Positions 1 through 10,061 are shown, counted from the first letter of the stretch. The stretch is 64,000 nt of DNA from Rhodomicrobium sp. Az07 (GCF_018619475.1 NZ_JAHFZG010000018.1:1-64000); one strand, 5' to 3'. Notes: generated by a model not told the origin, from the sequence alone. Numbers and translations are program-made.

Positions 1-44
1 GTGGCGGGGATTTCGGCGGCGGCGGCGCATCCGGCGACTGGTAG
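1..44 (+). CDS. C-terminal end of a TPM-domain (YgcG-like) protein, partial
   Basis: The third frame from the left edge reads GGDFGGGGASGDW and then stops at 42-44. A glycine/serine-rich tail ending in a W is the usual C-terminus of membrane-anchored TPM-domain (YgcG/DUF477) proteins, and the next gene is also a TPM protein. This pairing is common in Proteobacteria. Only about 13 codons are inside the window, so the assignment rests on the tail and the neighbour. A GGGGAGG ribosome-binding sequence for the next gene begins directly after the stop. Confidence 0.6.
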   Translation, partial: GGDFGGGGASGDW

Positions 45-57
45 GGGAGGCAAACAC

Positions 58-675
58 ATGATTTCGCACGCCGAGCAAAAGGCCATCGAACACGCCATCG
101 CCGAGGAAGAAGCGCGCACCTCGGGCGAGATCGTCGTCGTGATCGCGCGGGCGAGCAGCGACTATTATTATGTGCCGTATATGTGGGCGGCGCTTGTCGC
201 GCTCGTCGTTCCGTGGCCGCTGATTCACTGGACGTGGATGCCGGTGCAGACGATCTACATCATCCAGCTCGGCGTTTTCGCGGCTCTGGCGCTCCTCCTG
301 CATTATCCGTCGCTTCGCTATGTGCTTGTTCCGGCGAGCGTTCGCCGCCAGCGCGTACATCAGCGCGCGGCGCAGCAATTTGTCGCGCAGGACATTCACA
401 CGACGGCCGGGCATACGGGTGTGCTCGTTTTCGTGTCGCAAGCGGAGCGCCGCGCTGAAATCCTCGTCGACGCGGGCATTCACGAGAAAGTGCCCGACGC
501 GGAGTGGAAAAAGATCGTCGACCGGCTAACGGATCGGATCGGGCGGGGCGAGCCTGCGGCGGGCCTTGTGGAAGCGGTTCACAAGATCGGCGCTCATCTT
601 GCAACCCATTTCCCTCCAGATGCGGCAAAAGAAAACCTTTTGCCCAACCACCTTGTCATGTTAAACGCGGAATAA
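58..675 (+). CDS. TPM domain-containing membrane protein
   Basis: 205 aa. The start is ATG 58, chosen for the GGGGAGG sequence 7 bases upstream. The reading frame is open to the left edge, but that part overlaps the tail of the previous gene. The N-terminal segment (EQKAIEHAIAEEEARTSGEIVVVI, shown here only as the motif ARTSGEIVVVI) and the C-terminal half (TGVLVFVSQAERRAEILVDA) match the TPM fold. Two hydrophobic helices (about residues 38-58 and 64-84) interrupt it, so the protein sits in the membrane. TPM proteins are linked to membrane quality control and photosystem maintenance, but their biochemical role in bacteria is not settled. It is probably co-transcribed with the upstream TPM gene. 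Confidence 0.75.
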   Translation: MISHAEQKAIEHAIAEEEARTSGEIVVVIARASSDYYYVPYMWAALVALVVPWPLIHWTWMPVQTIYIIQLGVFAALALLLHYPSLRYVLVPASVRRQRVHQRAAQQFVAQDIHTTAGHTGVLVFVSQAERRAEILVDAGIHEKVPDAEWKKIVDRLTDRIGRGEPAAGLVEAVHKIGAHLATHFPPDAAKENLLPNHLVMLNAE

Positions 676-830
676 TTCCAGCAAGCGGCGTTCGTCGCAG
701 CTACAAATTCCCGCCGCCATATTGTCTCCGCATAGCAGCCATGCTATCTGCGGCGCGGCAGAGAATTGACAGCCATGTAATATGGCTCAACTAACGACAC
801 CGGCATCATCTCGACAGGGAAGTTCTGCAA

Positions 831-1604
831 ATGGGCGCGTTCTACGAAGAAAAAGTCTTGGCCGTGAAACATTGGAACGGCGACCTTTTCACCTTCCGGA
901 CCACGCGCGATCAGACATTCCGCTTCCGCAACGGCGAATTCACGATGATCGGCCTCAAGGTCGACGGCAAGCCGCTGCTCCGCGCCTACAGCATGGCCTG
1001 CGCGAACTACGACGACACGCTCGAATTCTTCAGCATCAAGGTGCAGAACGGCCCGCTGACCTCGCGCCTTCAGCACATCAAGGACGGCGATACGATCCTC
1101 GTCGGCAAGAAGGCCACGGGCACGCTCGTCATCGACAATTTGAAGCCCGGCAAGCATCTGTATCTTCTGAGCACCGGCACGGGCCTTGCGCCCTTCCTCA
1201 GCATCATTCGCGATCCCGACACCTACGAAGCCTACGAGAAGATCGTCCTCGTTCACGGCGTGCGTCAGGTGAACGACCTCGCCTACAATGAATGGCTCAC
1301 GAGCGAACTGCCGCGCGACGAGTTCCTCGGCGAGGTGGTGCGCGAGAAGCTCGTCTATTATCCCACGGTCACGCGCGAGCAATATCGCAACATGGGCCGC
1401 ATCACCGATCTCATGGTGTCCGGCAAGCTCTACAGCGACATCGGCCTGCCCCACCTCAACCGCGATGACGACCGCGTCATGATGTGCGGCAGCCCGGCGA
1501 TGCTCGCCGACATCAAGACGCTGCTCACCGGCCTTGGCTGGGAAGAAGGCAATCACGGCGAGCCGGGCGACTTCGTGCTCGAAAAGGCGTTCGTCGAAAA
1601 ATAG
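831..1604 (+). CDS. fpr: Ferredoxin-NADP+ reductase (plant-type, bacterial Fpr)
   Basis: 257 aa, the normal length for bacterial Fpr. It moves electrons between NADPH and ferredoxin or flavodoxin through FAD in the cytoplasm. The FAD-binding RxYS motif appears as RAYS at residues 51-54, the NADP-side GTGLAPFLS motif is near 116-124, and the C-terminus (GDFVLEKAFVEK) has the usual Fpr ending. The gene stands alone, with a hairpin terminator 32 bases after the stop. Family assignment is firm. Its physiological partner (oxidative stress defence, Fe-S assembly or nitrogen fixation) cannot be read from the sequence. Confidence 0.93.
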   Translation: MGAFYEEKVLAVKHWNGDLFTFRTTRDQTFRFRNGEFTMIGLKVDGKPLLRAYSMACANYDDTLEFFSIKVQNGPLTSRLQHIKDGDTILVGKKATGTLVIDNLKPGKHLYLLSTGTGLAPFLSIIRDPDTYEAYEKIVLVHGVRQVNDLAYNEWLTSELPRDEFLGEVVREKLVYYPTVTREQYRNMGRITDLMVSGKLYSDIGLPHLNRDDDRVMMCGSPAMLADIKTLLTGLGWEEGNHGEPGDFVLEKAFVEK

Positions 1605-1635
1605 AGGCGGCGCGCCCTCCTCGCTATCGCATCGC

Positions 1636-1667
1636 AGCCCCGGAGCGTTCGCGCGGCCGGGGCTTTT
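1636..1667 (+). terminator. Rho-independent terminator after fpr
   Basis: AGCCCCGG (1636-1643) pairs with CCGGGGCT (1657-1664) across a 13-base loop and runs into TTTT (1664-1667). It lies just beyond the fpr stop and separates it from the peptide-transporter genes. Confidence 0.7.
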
Positions 1668-1758
1668 CGCGTCCGGGCGCGCGATTTCGTCGTCGTCCAC
1701 AGGCTTTGCAAGGTCGCGCCCCGCATGAAGGATCTTTAAGTGGAAGCGGGCATGCTGC

Positions 1759-3672
1759 GTGTCTACCTTCAAAATAGCTGAAAAGAAGGTCGCAAGCCTC
1801 ATGCCCCATTTCGTGCATTTGCTGTTCGCCGCGCTGATCGGATTTGCCGTCGCCGCGCCCGCGTTCGCCGAGCCTGAAAAGCACCACGCGCTTTCGCTGG
1901 TGCGCGAGCCGAAATATCCGGCCGATTTCAAGCATTTCGACGGCGTCAATCCGCAGGCGCCCAAAGGCGGCACGGTTCGGCTCGCCTCCGCCGCGCCCTA
2001 TGACAATCTCAATCCGGCGGTCTTTCGCGGCAACATCGCGCCGGGCATGTCGCGCGGCGCGGACCTCGTTTTCGAAGCGCTCATGATAACGTCTCGTGAG
2101 GAAGGCTCCACGCAATACTGCCTTCTGTGCGAGTGGGTCAGCTTCCCGGAAGATCGTTCGTCCGTCACGTTCAAGCTGCGGGAAGGCGCGCGCTGGCACG
2201 ATGGCGTGGCCGTAACCCCGGAAGACGTGATCTTCAGCATGGACGTCGCGAAGGGCAAGGATCCCGAGACGGGCGCGCCCTGGCAGCCGCTCCTTGCGCA
2301 GTATTACAAGAACGTGGTCAAGGGCGAGAAGACCGGCGTGCATGAGGTGACGTTCACCTTCGATGTCTCCGGCAACCGCGAATTGCCCTTCATCGTGGGC
2401 GAACTCGTGGTGTATCCCAAGCACTGGTGGGAGGGCCGCGACGAAAGCGGCAACGCGCGCGACATCTCGAAAACTTCGCTCGAACCGCCCTTGGGCTCCG
2501 GGCCCTACAAGGTGAAGGCGACGCGGCCGGGCGAGTGGATCGCCTTCGAGCGCGTTCCCGCCTATTGGGGCCGCGACCTTCCCGTGCGCGCGGGCGAGAA
2601 CAATTTCGACACGCTCGAATTCCAGTATTACGGCGATCTGAACGTGTCGATGGAGGCGTTCAAGGCCGGGCAATACGACTTCCGGCGCGAGTCGAGCGCG
2701 AAGACATGGGCCACGGCCTATGATTTCCCGGCATTGCGCGAGGGGAAGGTGGTCAAGCGCGAAGTAAAGCTTGAAACGCCGAAACCGATGCAGGGCTTTG
2801 TGTTCAATATCCGCCGCCCGAAATTCGAGGACGTCCGCGTTCGCCGCGCGTTCAATCTGGCTTTCGACTTCGAGTGGACGAACCAGAACCTTTTCTATGG
2901 CCAGTACACGCGCACGAACAGCTTCTTCGAGGGGCAGGAACTCGCGGCCAAGGGTTTGCCTTCGCCCGCCGAGCTTGAGCTTCTGGAACCGCTGCGCGAC
3001 AAGATCCCGCCGGAAGTGTTCACCGAGGAATTTCGGAACCCGGTGAACAAGGACCCGACCGATTTTCGCACTAATCTTCGTCAGGCCGCCCGCCTTCTGA
3101 AGAAGGCGGGATATAACGTCGTCAACAACAAGCTGGTAAGTCCGACGGGCGAGCCGTTCACGGTGGAATTTCTCATTGCATCCGAGACGTTCCAGCGCGT
3201 GATCCTGCCCTACGTGGAGAACCTTCGCAGGCTCGGCATCGACGCGAATGTGCGGCTCGTGGATTCCACCGAGATGAAGCGCCGCGAAGACACGTTCGAC
3301 TTCGACATCATCGTGAGTGTCTTCGCGCAATCGGAATCGCCCGGCAACGAGCAACGCGAATTCTGGAGTTCGGCGGCCGCCGACCAGACCGGAAGCAACA
3401 ACCTGATCGGCATCAAGAACCCCGCCGTCGACGCTCTCGTCGACAAGATCATTTTCGCGCCGAACCGCGACGCGCTCGTCACGGCCTGCCGGGCGCTCGA
3501 CCGCGTCCTTCTCTGGAGCGCTTTCGTTATTCCTCAATGGCACTCGGCAACGGAGCGCATCGCCTACTGGAACAAGTTCGGCTCGCCTAATCCCCTGCCG
3601 AGGATCACAATCGGCTTCCCCGATGTTTGGTGGTTTGACGCTGAACTCGCCGCAAAGAACGGTTTGAAATGA
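1759..3672 (+). CDS. yejA: Periplasmic oligopeptide-binding protein, YejA type (copy 1)
   Basis: 637 aa. Extracellular solute-binding protein family 5, the substrate receptor of a YejABEF importer. A hydrophobic stretch LLFAALIGFAVAAPAFA ending in AFA-EP is a signal peptide. GTG 1759 gives a lysine-bearing N-region; ATG 1801, with AAGAAGG upstream, is an alternative start. Family features include YPADFKHFDGVNPQAPKGG, LGSGPYKVK and the C-terminal DVWWFDAELAAKNG. YejA proteins bind peptides, including microcin C in E. coli. The gene overlaps a second yejA-like gene by four bases (ATGA), so the two are translated together. Permease genes follow about 2.3 kb downstream. Confidence 0.88.
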   Translation: MSTFKIAEKKVASLMPHFVHLLFAALIGFAVAAPAFAEPEKHHALSLVREPKYPADFKHFDGVNPQAPKGGTVRLASAAPYDNLNPAVFRGNIAPGMSRGADLVFEALMITSREEGSTQYCLLCEWVSFPEDRSSVTFKLREGARWHDGVAVTPEDVIFSMDVAKGKDPETGAPWQPLLAQYYKNVVKGEKTGVHEVTFTFDVSGNRELPFIVGELVVYPKHWWEGRDESGNARDISKTSLEPPLGSGPYKVKATRPGEWIAFERVPAYWGRDLPVRAGENNFDTLEFQYYGDLNVSMEAFKAGQYDFRRESSAKTWATAYDFPALREGKVVKREVKLETPKPMQGFVFNIRRPKFEDVRVRRAFNLAFDFEWTNQNLFYGQYTRTNSFFEGQELAAKGLPSPAELELLEPLRDKIPPEVFTEEFRNPVNKDPTDFRTNLRQAARLLKKAGYNVVNNKLVSPTGEPFTVEFLIASETFQRVILPYVENLRRLGIDANVRLVDSTEMKRREDTFDFDIIVSVFAQSESPGNEQREFWSSAAADQTGSNNLIGIKNPAVDALVDKIIFAPNRDALVTACRALDRVLLWSAFVIPQWHSATERIAYWNKFGSPNPLPRITIGFPDVWWFDAELAAKNGLK

Positions 3673-5528
3673 GGACATATGAGGCTCCCAGGCTGCCGCA
3701 CGCGTGGCGCGGACGCGCGTTTGTCGCCGCGCTCTTTTCAATGGCGATGCTCGTCTTCGCGGTAACCGCAGATGCGGCGGAGCGCACACACGGGCTTTCC
3801 TCCTTCGGCACGCTGAAATATCCCGCCGAGTTCAAGCACTTCGACTATGTGAACCCGGACGCCCCGAAAGGCGGACGGCTGGCGACGATGCCGACGAGTT
3901 CGATCAACACGTTTAATCACTTCAACGCCTACATTTTACGCGGCGACGCGCCGGAAGGCGTCGGCGTCCTGTTCGACTCGCTTATGGCGCGCGCGATGGA
4001 CGAACCCGACGCCGTTTATGGCCTTGTCGCGCATTCGGCCGAAGTGGCGGACGACAGGCTGTCGGCGACGTTCTACCTTCGCCCCGAGGCGCGCTTTCGC
4101 GACGGCAGCCTGCTCACGGCGGATGACGTGGTGTTCACGCTCGACAAGCTGAAGAAGGACGGCCATCCGCGCTATCAGATGATGCTGCGCGATGTCGTGA
4201 GCGCTGCGGCGGTCGACCCGCAGACGGTGCGCTACACTTTTAAGGGCGATAACCTGCGTGACCTGCCGCTTATGGTGGCGCAGTTGCCCATCTTTTCGAA
4301 GGCTTTCTACACGGCGAACGACTTCCTGAAGGAAAGCCTCGACCCGCCGCTCGGCTCAGGCCCCTACGAGGTGGGCGAGTTCCGGCAGGGCACCTTCGTC
4401 AGTTACAATCGCCGCAAGGACTATTGGGCCGCCGATCTGCCGGTCAATCGCGGGCGGTACAATTTCGATACGATCCGCTTCGAATATTATCGCGACCGCG
4501 CGGTGGGCCTCGAAGCGTTCAAGGCGCGCGCCTACGATCTGCGCGAGGAATTCACCTCGAAAAGCTGGGCCACCGAATATGATGTGCCCGCCGTCCGCGA
4601 AGGCAAGATCGTCAAGCTGACGCTGCCGGATGGCCGCCCTTCCGGCGCGCAGGGCTTTTTCCTCAACACGCGTCGCGAAAATCTCGCCGATAGCCGCGTT
4701 CGCAAGGCGCTCGACTACGCCTTCGACTTCGAGTGGACGAACAAGGCGCTGTTCTTTGGCCTTTACACCCGCACGGCGAGCTACTTCGAAAATTCCGACC
4801 TGAAGGCCGAAGGCAAGCCGTCTGACGCCGAACTTGCCCTGCTCGAACCGTTCCGCGAAAAGCTTCCGCCCGAGGTGTTCGGCGAGCCGTATACGCCGCC
4901 GGTCACCGATGGTTCGGGCCGCTTCCGACCGAGTATTCGCGAGGCATCGCGACTTCTCGACGGGGCAGGCTGGAAGCTCGACGGCGGCGTGCGCAAGAAC
5001 GCGAAAGGCGAAACGCTCGACCTTGAGTTCCTCGTTGACGATCCCGTTACCGAGCGCATCGTCGGCCCCTACGCGGGCAGGCTCTCCGACCTCGGCGTGA
5101 AGGCAACGCTTCGCCGCATCGATCCCGCGCAGGAACAGGAGCGGCTCCGGCGCTACGATTTCGATATCAGCACGCAGCGCTATTCCCTCTCGCAGACGCC
5201 CGGTCCGGAGGTTCGCGCGTTCTGGAACAGCGAGGCGGGCAAGGAGGACGGCAGCTATAATCTCTCCGGCATTGCCGATCCTGTCGTTGATGCGCTGATC
5301 GACAAGGTGCTTGCCGCGAAAAGCCGCGACGAGCTGCGCACCGCGTGCCGCGCGCTCGACCGCGTGTTGCGCGCCGGGCATTACTGGGTGCCGCAGTGGT
5401 ACAAGGCTGCGCACCACATAGCGATGTGGGACAAGTTCGCGCGTCCCGCCGTCAAGCCCGCATACGATCCGGCCATTCTCGACACATGGTGGATCGACGC
5501 GGAGAAGGCCGCCAAGCTCGGAGGATAA
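3669..5528 (+). CDS. yejA: Periplasmic oligopeptide-binding protein, YejA type (copy 2)
   Basis: 619 aa, start ATG 3669 overlapping the preceding stop. A basic N-terminus is followed by a hydrophobic core and the cleavage-like site TADAAERTH. It is clearly paralogous to copy 1: FKHFDYVNPDAPKGG, LGSGPYEVGEF, FDFEWTNKALFFGLYTRT and the C-terminal TWWIDAEKAAKLGG align along the whole length, but many residues differ. This is an old tandem duplication, and the two receptors probably accept different peptides while sharing the YejBEF channel downstream. Confidence 0.88.
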   Translation: MRTYEAPRLPHAWRGRAFVAALFSMAMLVFAVTADAAERTHGLSSFGTLKYPAEFKHFDYVNPDAPKGGRLATMPTSSINTFNHFNAYILRGDAPEGVGVLFDSLMARAMDEPDAVYGLVAHSAEVADDRLSATFYLRPEARFRDGSLLTADDVVFTLDKLKKDGHPRYQMMLRDVVSAAAVDPQTVRYTFKGDNLRDLPLMVAQLPIFSKAFYTANDFLKESLDPPLGSGPYEVGEFRQGTFVSYNRRKDYWAADLPVNRGRYNFDTIRFEYYRDRAVGLEAFKARAYDLREEFTSKSWATEYDVPAVREGKIVKLTLPDGRPSGAQGFFLNTRRENLADSRVRKALDYAFDFEWTNKALFFGLYTRTASYFENSDLKAEGKPSDAELALLEPFREKLPPEVFGEPYTPPVTDGSGRFRPSIREASRLLDGAGWKLDGGVRKNAKGETLDLEFLVDDPVTERIVGPYAGRLSDLGVKATLRRIDPAQEQERLRRYDFDISTQRYSLSQTPGPEVRAFWNSEAGKEDGSYNLSGIADPVVDALIDKVLAAKSRDELRTACRALDRVLRAGHYWVPQWYKAAHHIAMWDKFARPAVKPAYDPAILDTWWIDAEKAAKLGG

Positions 5529-5982
5529 GCGAAAGGGCGGACAGAGAAAGCCGCGCGTGCGTGCGCCTTTGTCGGCGTGTCGCTTCGAAATGCAAGTCTA
5601 TCCCTTGCGATTGCGAGCAGCTTTCCATACGGTGTTGGGCACAACCGACAAACCCCGGACGGCAATGCTTCAGCCTATGCTTGCAACACACTGAAAGTCG
5701 TTAAGAGGATCTTACCGCCGTTTACCATAGTGGAGATATATGGGGTGGCCGCAAGTGTTTTGGCGGACATAGTCTCGCGCCGCGCAAACGCCGCCTCAGC
5801 CCGTAAAGGATGGGGCAAGCACCGAGGCGCACCATGGGGCTGAACGCGCGCCCGTACGCGCCACGTGACGCCGCAAGGACCGACCGTCGCGGCTTGAGAA
5901 TTCAGCGGGTGCGATCCGCCGCAGAGCCGCGAACGAAGTCGCCGCCAGCGGAGGCCGCGCCAAGCCAAGCAACAAGGGAAAG
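5529..5982 (+). other. Intergenic stretch between yejA copy 2 and yejB
   Basis: About 450 bases without a convincing gene. The short open frames here lack family features and a ribosome-binding site. I see no tRNA, strong hairpin or repeat. It probably contains a separate promoter or leader for yejBEF; only the GGGAAAG sequence just before ATG 5983 is clear. Confidence 0.4.
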
Positions 5983-7089
5983 ATGACCGCATATATCGTC
6001 CGACGCCTGGCCCTGATGATCCCCACGCTGCTCGGCATCATGCTGATCAGCTTCATCATCATCCAGTTTGCCCCCGGCGGCCCGATCGAGCGAATCATCG
6101 CGCAACTTCAGGGCACGAATGTCGATGCCACCGCGCGCATCGGAGGCTCCTCCACCGGCGACTTCTCGAAAATGGCCGCGCCCGGTCAGGATGCGGGTGG
6201 CGGTGGCTCCTATCGCGGCGCGCGCGGGCTCGACCCCGAGCTTATCAAGAGCCTCGAAAAGCAGTTCGGCTTCGACAAACCGCCCGTCGAGCGCTTCCTG
6301 CACATGATGACGAGCTACCTCACCTTCGACTTCGGCCAGAGCTATTTCCGGGATGTCAGCGTGCTCCAGCTCATCAAGGAAAAGCTGCCGGTGTCGATCT
6401 CGCTCGGGCTATGGCTGACGCTTCTCACCTATCTGATCTCGATCCCGCTCGGCATCCGCAAGGCGGTGCAGGACGGCTCGCGCTTCGACGTGTGGACATC
6501 GAGCGTCGTCATTATCGGCTATGCGATCCCAAGCTTCCTGTTCGCGATCTTCCTCATCGTTTTGTTCGCTGGCGGCTCTTTCCTCGACTTGTTCCCGCTG
6601 CGTGGCCTCGTCTCCGACAATTTCGCGCAGCTTTCGTGGCCTGAAAAGATCCTCGATTATTTCTGGCATTTGGCGCTGCCCATCACCGCGATGGTGATTT
6701 CCTCGCTCGCGACCATCACCTTCCTGACAAAGAACTCGTTCCTCGACGAAATCAGGAAGCAATATGTGATGACGGCGCGCGCGAAGGGCCTCACCGAAAC
6801 GCGCGTGCTCTACGGCCACGTGTTTCGCAACGCGATGCTGCTCGTGATTTCGGGCTTTCCGGCGGCGTTCATTTCGGCGTTCTTCACCAACGCGCTCCTG
6901 ATCGAGACGATCTTCTCGCTCGACGGGTTAGGCCGCCTCTCCTTCGAGAGCGTCCTGAACCGCGATTACGCGGTGGTGTTCGCCACGCTCTACATCTTCT
7001 CGGCCATCGGCCTTTTGCTCAACCTGGTGTCGGACCTCGTTTACACATGGGTCGATCCGCGCATCGATTTCGAGACGAGGGAGGTCTAG
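5983..7089 (+). CDS. yejB: Peptide ABC transporter permease YejB
   Basis: 368 aa inner-membrane permease of the binding-protein-dependent (MetI-like) superfamily. The first transmembrane helix starts at residue 5 and is followed by the IIQFAPGGP motif. A glycine-rich periplasmic stretch (about residues 50-85) is typical of YejB. The cytoplasmic EAA loop appears as [20 protein letters not shown], where the ATPase docks. yejE begins three bases after the stop. Together with YejE it forms the channel for peptides delivered by the YejA proteins. Confidence 0.93.
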   Translation: MTAYIVRRLALMIPTLLGIMLISFIIIQFAPGGPIERIIAQLQGTNVDATARIGGSSTGDFSKMAAPGQDAGGGGSYRGARGLDPELIKSLEKQFGFDKPPVERFLHMMTSYLTFDFGQSYFRDVSVLQLIKEKLPVSISLGLWLTLLTYLISIPLGIRKAVQDGSRFDVWTSSVVIIGYAIPSFLFAIFLIVLFAGGSFLDLFPLRGLVSDNFAQLSWPEKILDYFWHLALPITAMVISSLATITFLTKNSFLDEIRKQYVMTARAKGLTETRVLYGHVFRNAMLLVISGFPAAFISAFFTNALLIETIFSLDGLGRLSFESVLNRDYAVVFATLYIFSAIGLLLNLVSDLVYTWVDPRIDFETREV

Positions 7090-7092
7090 GCC

Positions 7093-8235
7093 ATGGACAT
7101 TCGCGTCGACCGCGCGCCAGACGCTCCCGAAGAAACAGGCCCTGCGGATGCCGCCGCGCCCGTGACGCAGAAGCGCGGCCTGTTCCACCTCTCGCCGCTC
7201 AACCAGCGGCGATGGTGGATCTTCAAGTCGAACAAGCGCGGCTTCTACAGCTTCATCCTTTTCACGGTGCTGTTCTTCGTGACGTTGTTCGCCGAGTTCG
7301 TCGCGAACGACAAACCCTTCCTCGTGAAGTACGACGGCGCGATCTATACGCCGATCTTCAAGATGTACACGGAGAAGCAGTTCGGCGGCGAGTTCGAGAC
7401 CGAGGCCGATTACCGCGATCCCGAGGTGAAACGCCTCATCGAAGAGAAGAACGGCTGGATGGTGTGGCCGCTCATCCCGTATAGCTACCGCACGATCAAG
7501 CTCGACCTGCCGGTGCCCGCGCCCGCGCCGCCATCGTGGGAAAACTGGCTCGGCACCGACGATCAGGGCCGCGACGTGCTCGCGCGCGTGATCTACGGCT
7601 TCCGCATCTCCGTGCTGTTCGGGCTGTTCCTCACCATTTTCTCGGCGCTGATCGGCGTGACGCTCGGCGCGATCCAGGGCTATTTCGGCGGCTGGACCGA
7701 CCTTCTCATGCAGCGCTTCATCGAGATCATCGGATCGCTGCCACGGCTTTACATCCTCCTGATCCTGTCGGCGATCCTCGCGCCCGGCTTCTGGTGGCTG
7801 TTGTTCATCATGCTCCTCTTCGAGTGGACGGCCTTCGTCGGCCCCGTGCGCGCGGAGTTCCTGCGCGGCCGAAACTTCGAATATGTGCGAGCGGCGCGCG
7901 CGCTCGGCCTGTCGAACGTGCAGATCATGTTCAAGCACATCCTGCCGAACGCCATGGTCGCGACCGTCACCTTCGCGCCGTTCATCCTCGGCGGCGCGAT
8001 CACGGCGCTGACGGCGCTGGATTATCTCGGCTTCGGCCTGCCGCCCGGCTCGCCGTCGCTCGGCGAACTTCTCCAGCAGGGCAAGCAGAACCTGCAAGCG
8101 CCGTGGCTGGGCTTGACCGCGTTCTTCACCATCGCGCTGATGTTGAGCCTGCTCGTCTTCGTAGGCGAGGCCGTGCGCGATGCGCTCGACCCGAGGAAGA
8201 CCATGCGCGTGAACCATGTCGCGACGGGGAGCTAG
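7093..8235 (+). CDS. yejE: Peptide ABC transporter permease YejE
   Basis: 380 aa, the second channel subunit. A cytoplasmic N-terminal tail precedes the first helix (FYSFILFTVLFFVTLFAEF), followed by a large periplasmic insert with the LGTDDQGRDVLARVIYGFR motif shared by DppC/OppC/YejE proteins. The EAA loop reads YVRAARALGLSNVQIMFKHI. It lies between yejB and yejF with almost no spacing, so it is one operon. The C-terminus DALDPRKTMR is typical of the family. Confidence 0.93.
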   Translation: MDIRVDRAPDAPEETGPADAAAPVTQKRGLFHLSPLNQRRWWIFKSNKRGFYSFILFTVLFFVTLFAEFVANDKPFLVKYDGAIYTPIFKMYTEKQFGGEFETEADYRDPEVKRLIEEKNGWMVWPLIPYSYRTIKLDLPVPAPAPPSWENWLGTDDQGRDVLARVIYGFRISVLFGLFLTIFSALIGVTLGAIQGYFGGWTDLLMQRFIEIIGSLPRLYILLILSAILAPGFWWLLFIMLLFEWTAFVGPVRAEFLRGRNFEYVRAARALGLSNVQIMFKHILPNAMVATVTFAPFILGGAITALTALDYLGFGLPPGSPSLGELLQQGKQNLQAPWLGLTAFFTIALMLSLLVFVGEAVRDALDPRKTMRVNHVATGS

Positions 8236-8239
8236 GCCG

Positions 8240-9910
8240 ATGACCGAAACGCAAGCGACACAGACAACGCCCGTCGAAACCGCTCCGGCAGAAGCGCCGT
8301 TGATCGAAGTGCGGAACCTCGCGGTGAAATTTTCCGGCACCGCGCCGGACGTTTTTGCCGCGCGCGATGTCTCCTTCGACATCAACAAGGGCGAGACGCT
8401 CGCGCTCGTCGGCGAGTCGGGCTCCGGCAAGACCGTGTCGGCGCTTTCGATCCTGCGCCTGCTGCCCGTGGGCGACGCGACGAACCCCATCGGCGAAATC
8501 TGGTTCGAGGGGCAGGATCTTCTGAAGGCGAAGGAAGCGGACATCCGCCGCGTGCGCGGCAACCGCATCTCCATCATCTTTCAGGAGCCGATGACCTCGC
8601 TCAATCCGCTTCAAACGGTGGAGACGCAAGTCAGCGAGGTGCTGAAGGTCCATAAAGGCATGTCGAACACGGCGGCCCGCAAGCGCACGCTGGAACTCCT
8701 AACCAAGGTCGGCATCCGCGACCCCGAAAGCCGCCTCGGCGCTTATCCGCACCAGCTTTCGGGCGGCCAGCGCCAACGCGTGATGATCGCCATGGCGCTC
8801 GCGAACGAGCCGGACCTGCTCATCGCGGACGAGCCGACAACCGCGCTCGATGTGACCATTCAGGCGCAGATCCTCGACCTGCTGAAAGACCTTCAGCGCG
8901 AACTCGGCATGGCGCTGCTGCTCATCACGCACGACCTCGGCATCGTCCGCAAGATGGCGGATCGCACCTGCGTGATGAAGGACGGGCTCGTCGTGGAGCG
9001 CGGCGCGGCGGAGGAGGTGTTCACCAACCCGCAGCATCCCTACACGAAGCAGCTTCTCGCCGCGCAACCCAAAGGCGAAGCGCCGCCGCTCGACGAAACC
9101 GCGCCCGTTGTGCTGAAGGCCGACGACCTGAAGGTGTGGTTTCCGATCAAGCGCGGCTTCCTGCAAAAGACGGTCGATCACATCAAGGCGGTGGACGGCG
9201 TGTCCTTCAAGCTGCGCGCCGGGCAGACGCTCGGCATCGTGGGCGAGTCGGGCTCCGGCAAGACGACGCTGGGCCTCGCCATGCTGCGGCTCATTTCGAG
9301 CGAGGGAAAGATCGTCTACGCTGGCCAGCGCATCGACGGGCTGAAGTCGCGCGAGATGCGGCCGCTCCGGCGCGAAATGCAGATCGTGTTTCAAGACCCG
9401 TTCGGTTCGCTCAGTCCCCGCCTTTCGGTCGGCCAGATCATCGAGGAAGGGCTGCTCATCCAGAACCCCGACATGAGCCGCGAGGAGCGCCGCGCGCGCG
9501 TTTCGGCCGCGCTGGATGAAGTCGGGCTCAACCCCGAGTGGCAGGATCGCTACCCGCATGAATTCTCCGGCGGCCAGCGTCAGCGCATCTCAATCGCCCG
9601 CGCCATGATCCTGGAACCGCGCTTCCTCATGCTCGACGAGCCGACAAGCGCGCTCGACGTTTCGGTGCAGGCGCAGATCGTTGACCTCTTGAGCGGCCTC
9701 CAGAAGAAGCGCGGCCTCGCCTATCTCTTCATCAGCCACGACCTCAAGGTCATGCGCGCGCTCGCGAGCTACGTCATCGTGATGCGCAACGGCGTGGTGG
9801 TGGAGGAAGGACCGACGAGAGAGATTTTCGAGCATCCGAAGAGCGATTATACGAAGGCGCTCATCGCTGCCGCGCTCGATCATCGCACGCTCGCGGTTCA
9901 GGCGGCCTAG
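8240..9910 (+). CDS. yejF: Peptide ABC transporter ATP-binding protein YejF (two fused ATPase domains)
   Basis: 556 aa. ATG 8240 is four bases after the yejE stop; an upstream in-frame start overlapping yejE is less likely. Two complete nucleotide-binding domains are fused. The first has Walker [11 protein letters not shown], signature LSGGQRQRV and Walker [13 protein letters not shown]. The second has [20 protein letters not shown] and [11 protein letters not shown]. Each is followed by an oligopeptide-type extension ([24 protein letters not shown]). One polypeptide therefore supplies both ATPase sites, as in E. coli YejF. It energises peptide import. Confidence 0.95.
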   Translation: MTETQATQTTPVETAPAEAPLIEVRNLAVKFSGTAPDVFAARDVSFDINKGETLALVGESGSGKTVSALSILRLLPVGDATNPIGEIWFEGQDLLKAKEADIRRVRGNRISIIFQEPMTSLNPLQTVETQVSEVLKVHKGMSNTAARKRTLELLTKVGIRDPESRLGAYPHQLSGGQRQRVMIAMALANEPDLLIADEPTTALDVTIQAQILDLLKDLQRELGMALLLITHDLGIVRKMADRTCVMKDGLVVERGAAEEVFTNPQHPYTKQLLAAQPKGEAPPLDETAPVVLKADDLKVWFPIKRGFLQKTVDHIKAVDGVSFKLRAGQTLGIVGESGSGKTTLGLAMLRLISSEGKIVYAGQRIDGLKSREMRPLRREMQIVFQDPFGSLSPRLSVGQIIEEGLLIQNPDMSREERRARVSAALDEVGLNPEWQDRYPHEFSGGQRQRISIARAMILEPRFLMLDEPTSALDVSVQAQIVDLLSGLQKKRGLAYLFISHDLKVMRALASYVIVMRNGVVVEEGPTREIFEHPKSDYTKALIAAALDHRTLAVQAA

Positions 9911-9983
9911 GTGACAAACTCCACGTCGCATTCCGAGCCCCGCGCGTTCTGGCATGCGCTGGCGTAGCGCGACCCGTTGGACG

Positions 9984-10029
9984 TTGACGGTTCCCTCCCG
10001 CAACCGGTAATGTTCGGAGTGGCCGAACA
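9984..10029 (+). promoter_or_regulatory. Candidate promoter and palindromic operator for the acyl-CoA cluster
   Basis: TTGACG (9984-9989) is followed after 18 bases by TAATGT (10008-10013), a plausible -35/-10 pair. A perfect inverted repeat TGTTCGG-agtgg-CCGAACA (10011-10029) overlaps the -10 and the predicted start of transcription, where a repressor would block RNA polymerase. The binding protein is not identified; TetR/FadR-type fatty-acid regulators use sites of this size. Confidence 0.4.
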
Positions 10030-10061
10030 ATAAGACGAACACAACGATTCCCCCGGGAGAA

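Noticed and set aside
744-1973. 409-aa minus-strand open frame
   Set aside because: It is a shadow of fpr and the yejA start, rich in R/A/H/E with no family motif; the plus-strand genes have clear motifs.
1624-3789. 721-aa minus-strand open frame
   Set aside because: Shadow of yejA copy 1, caused by high GC; no domain or signal.
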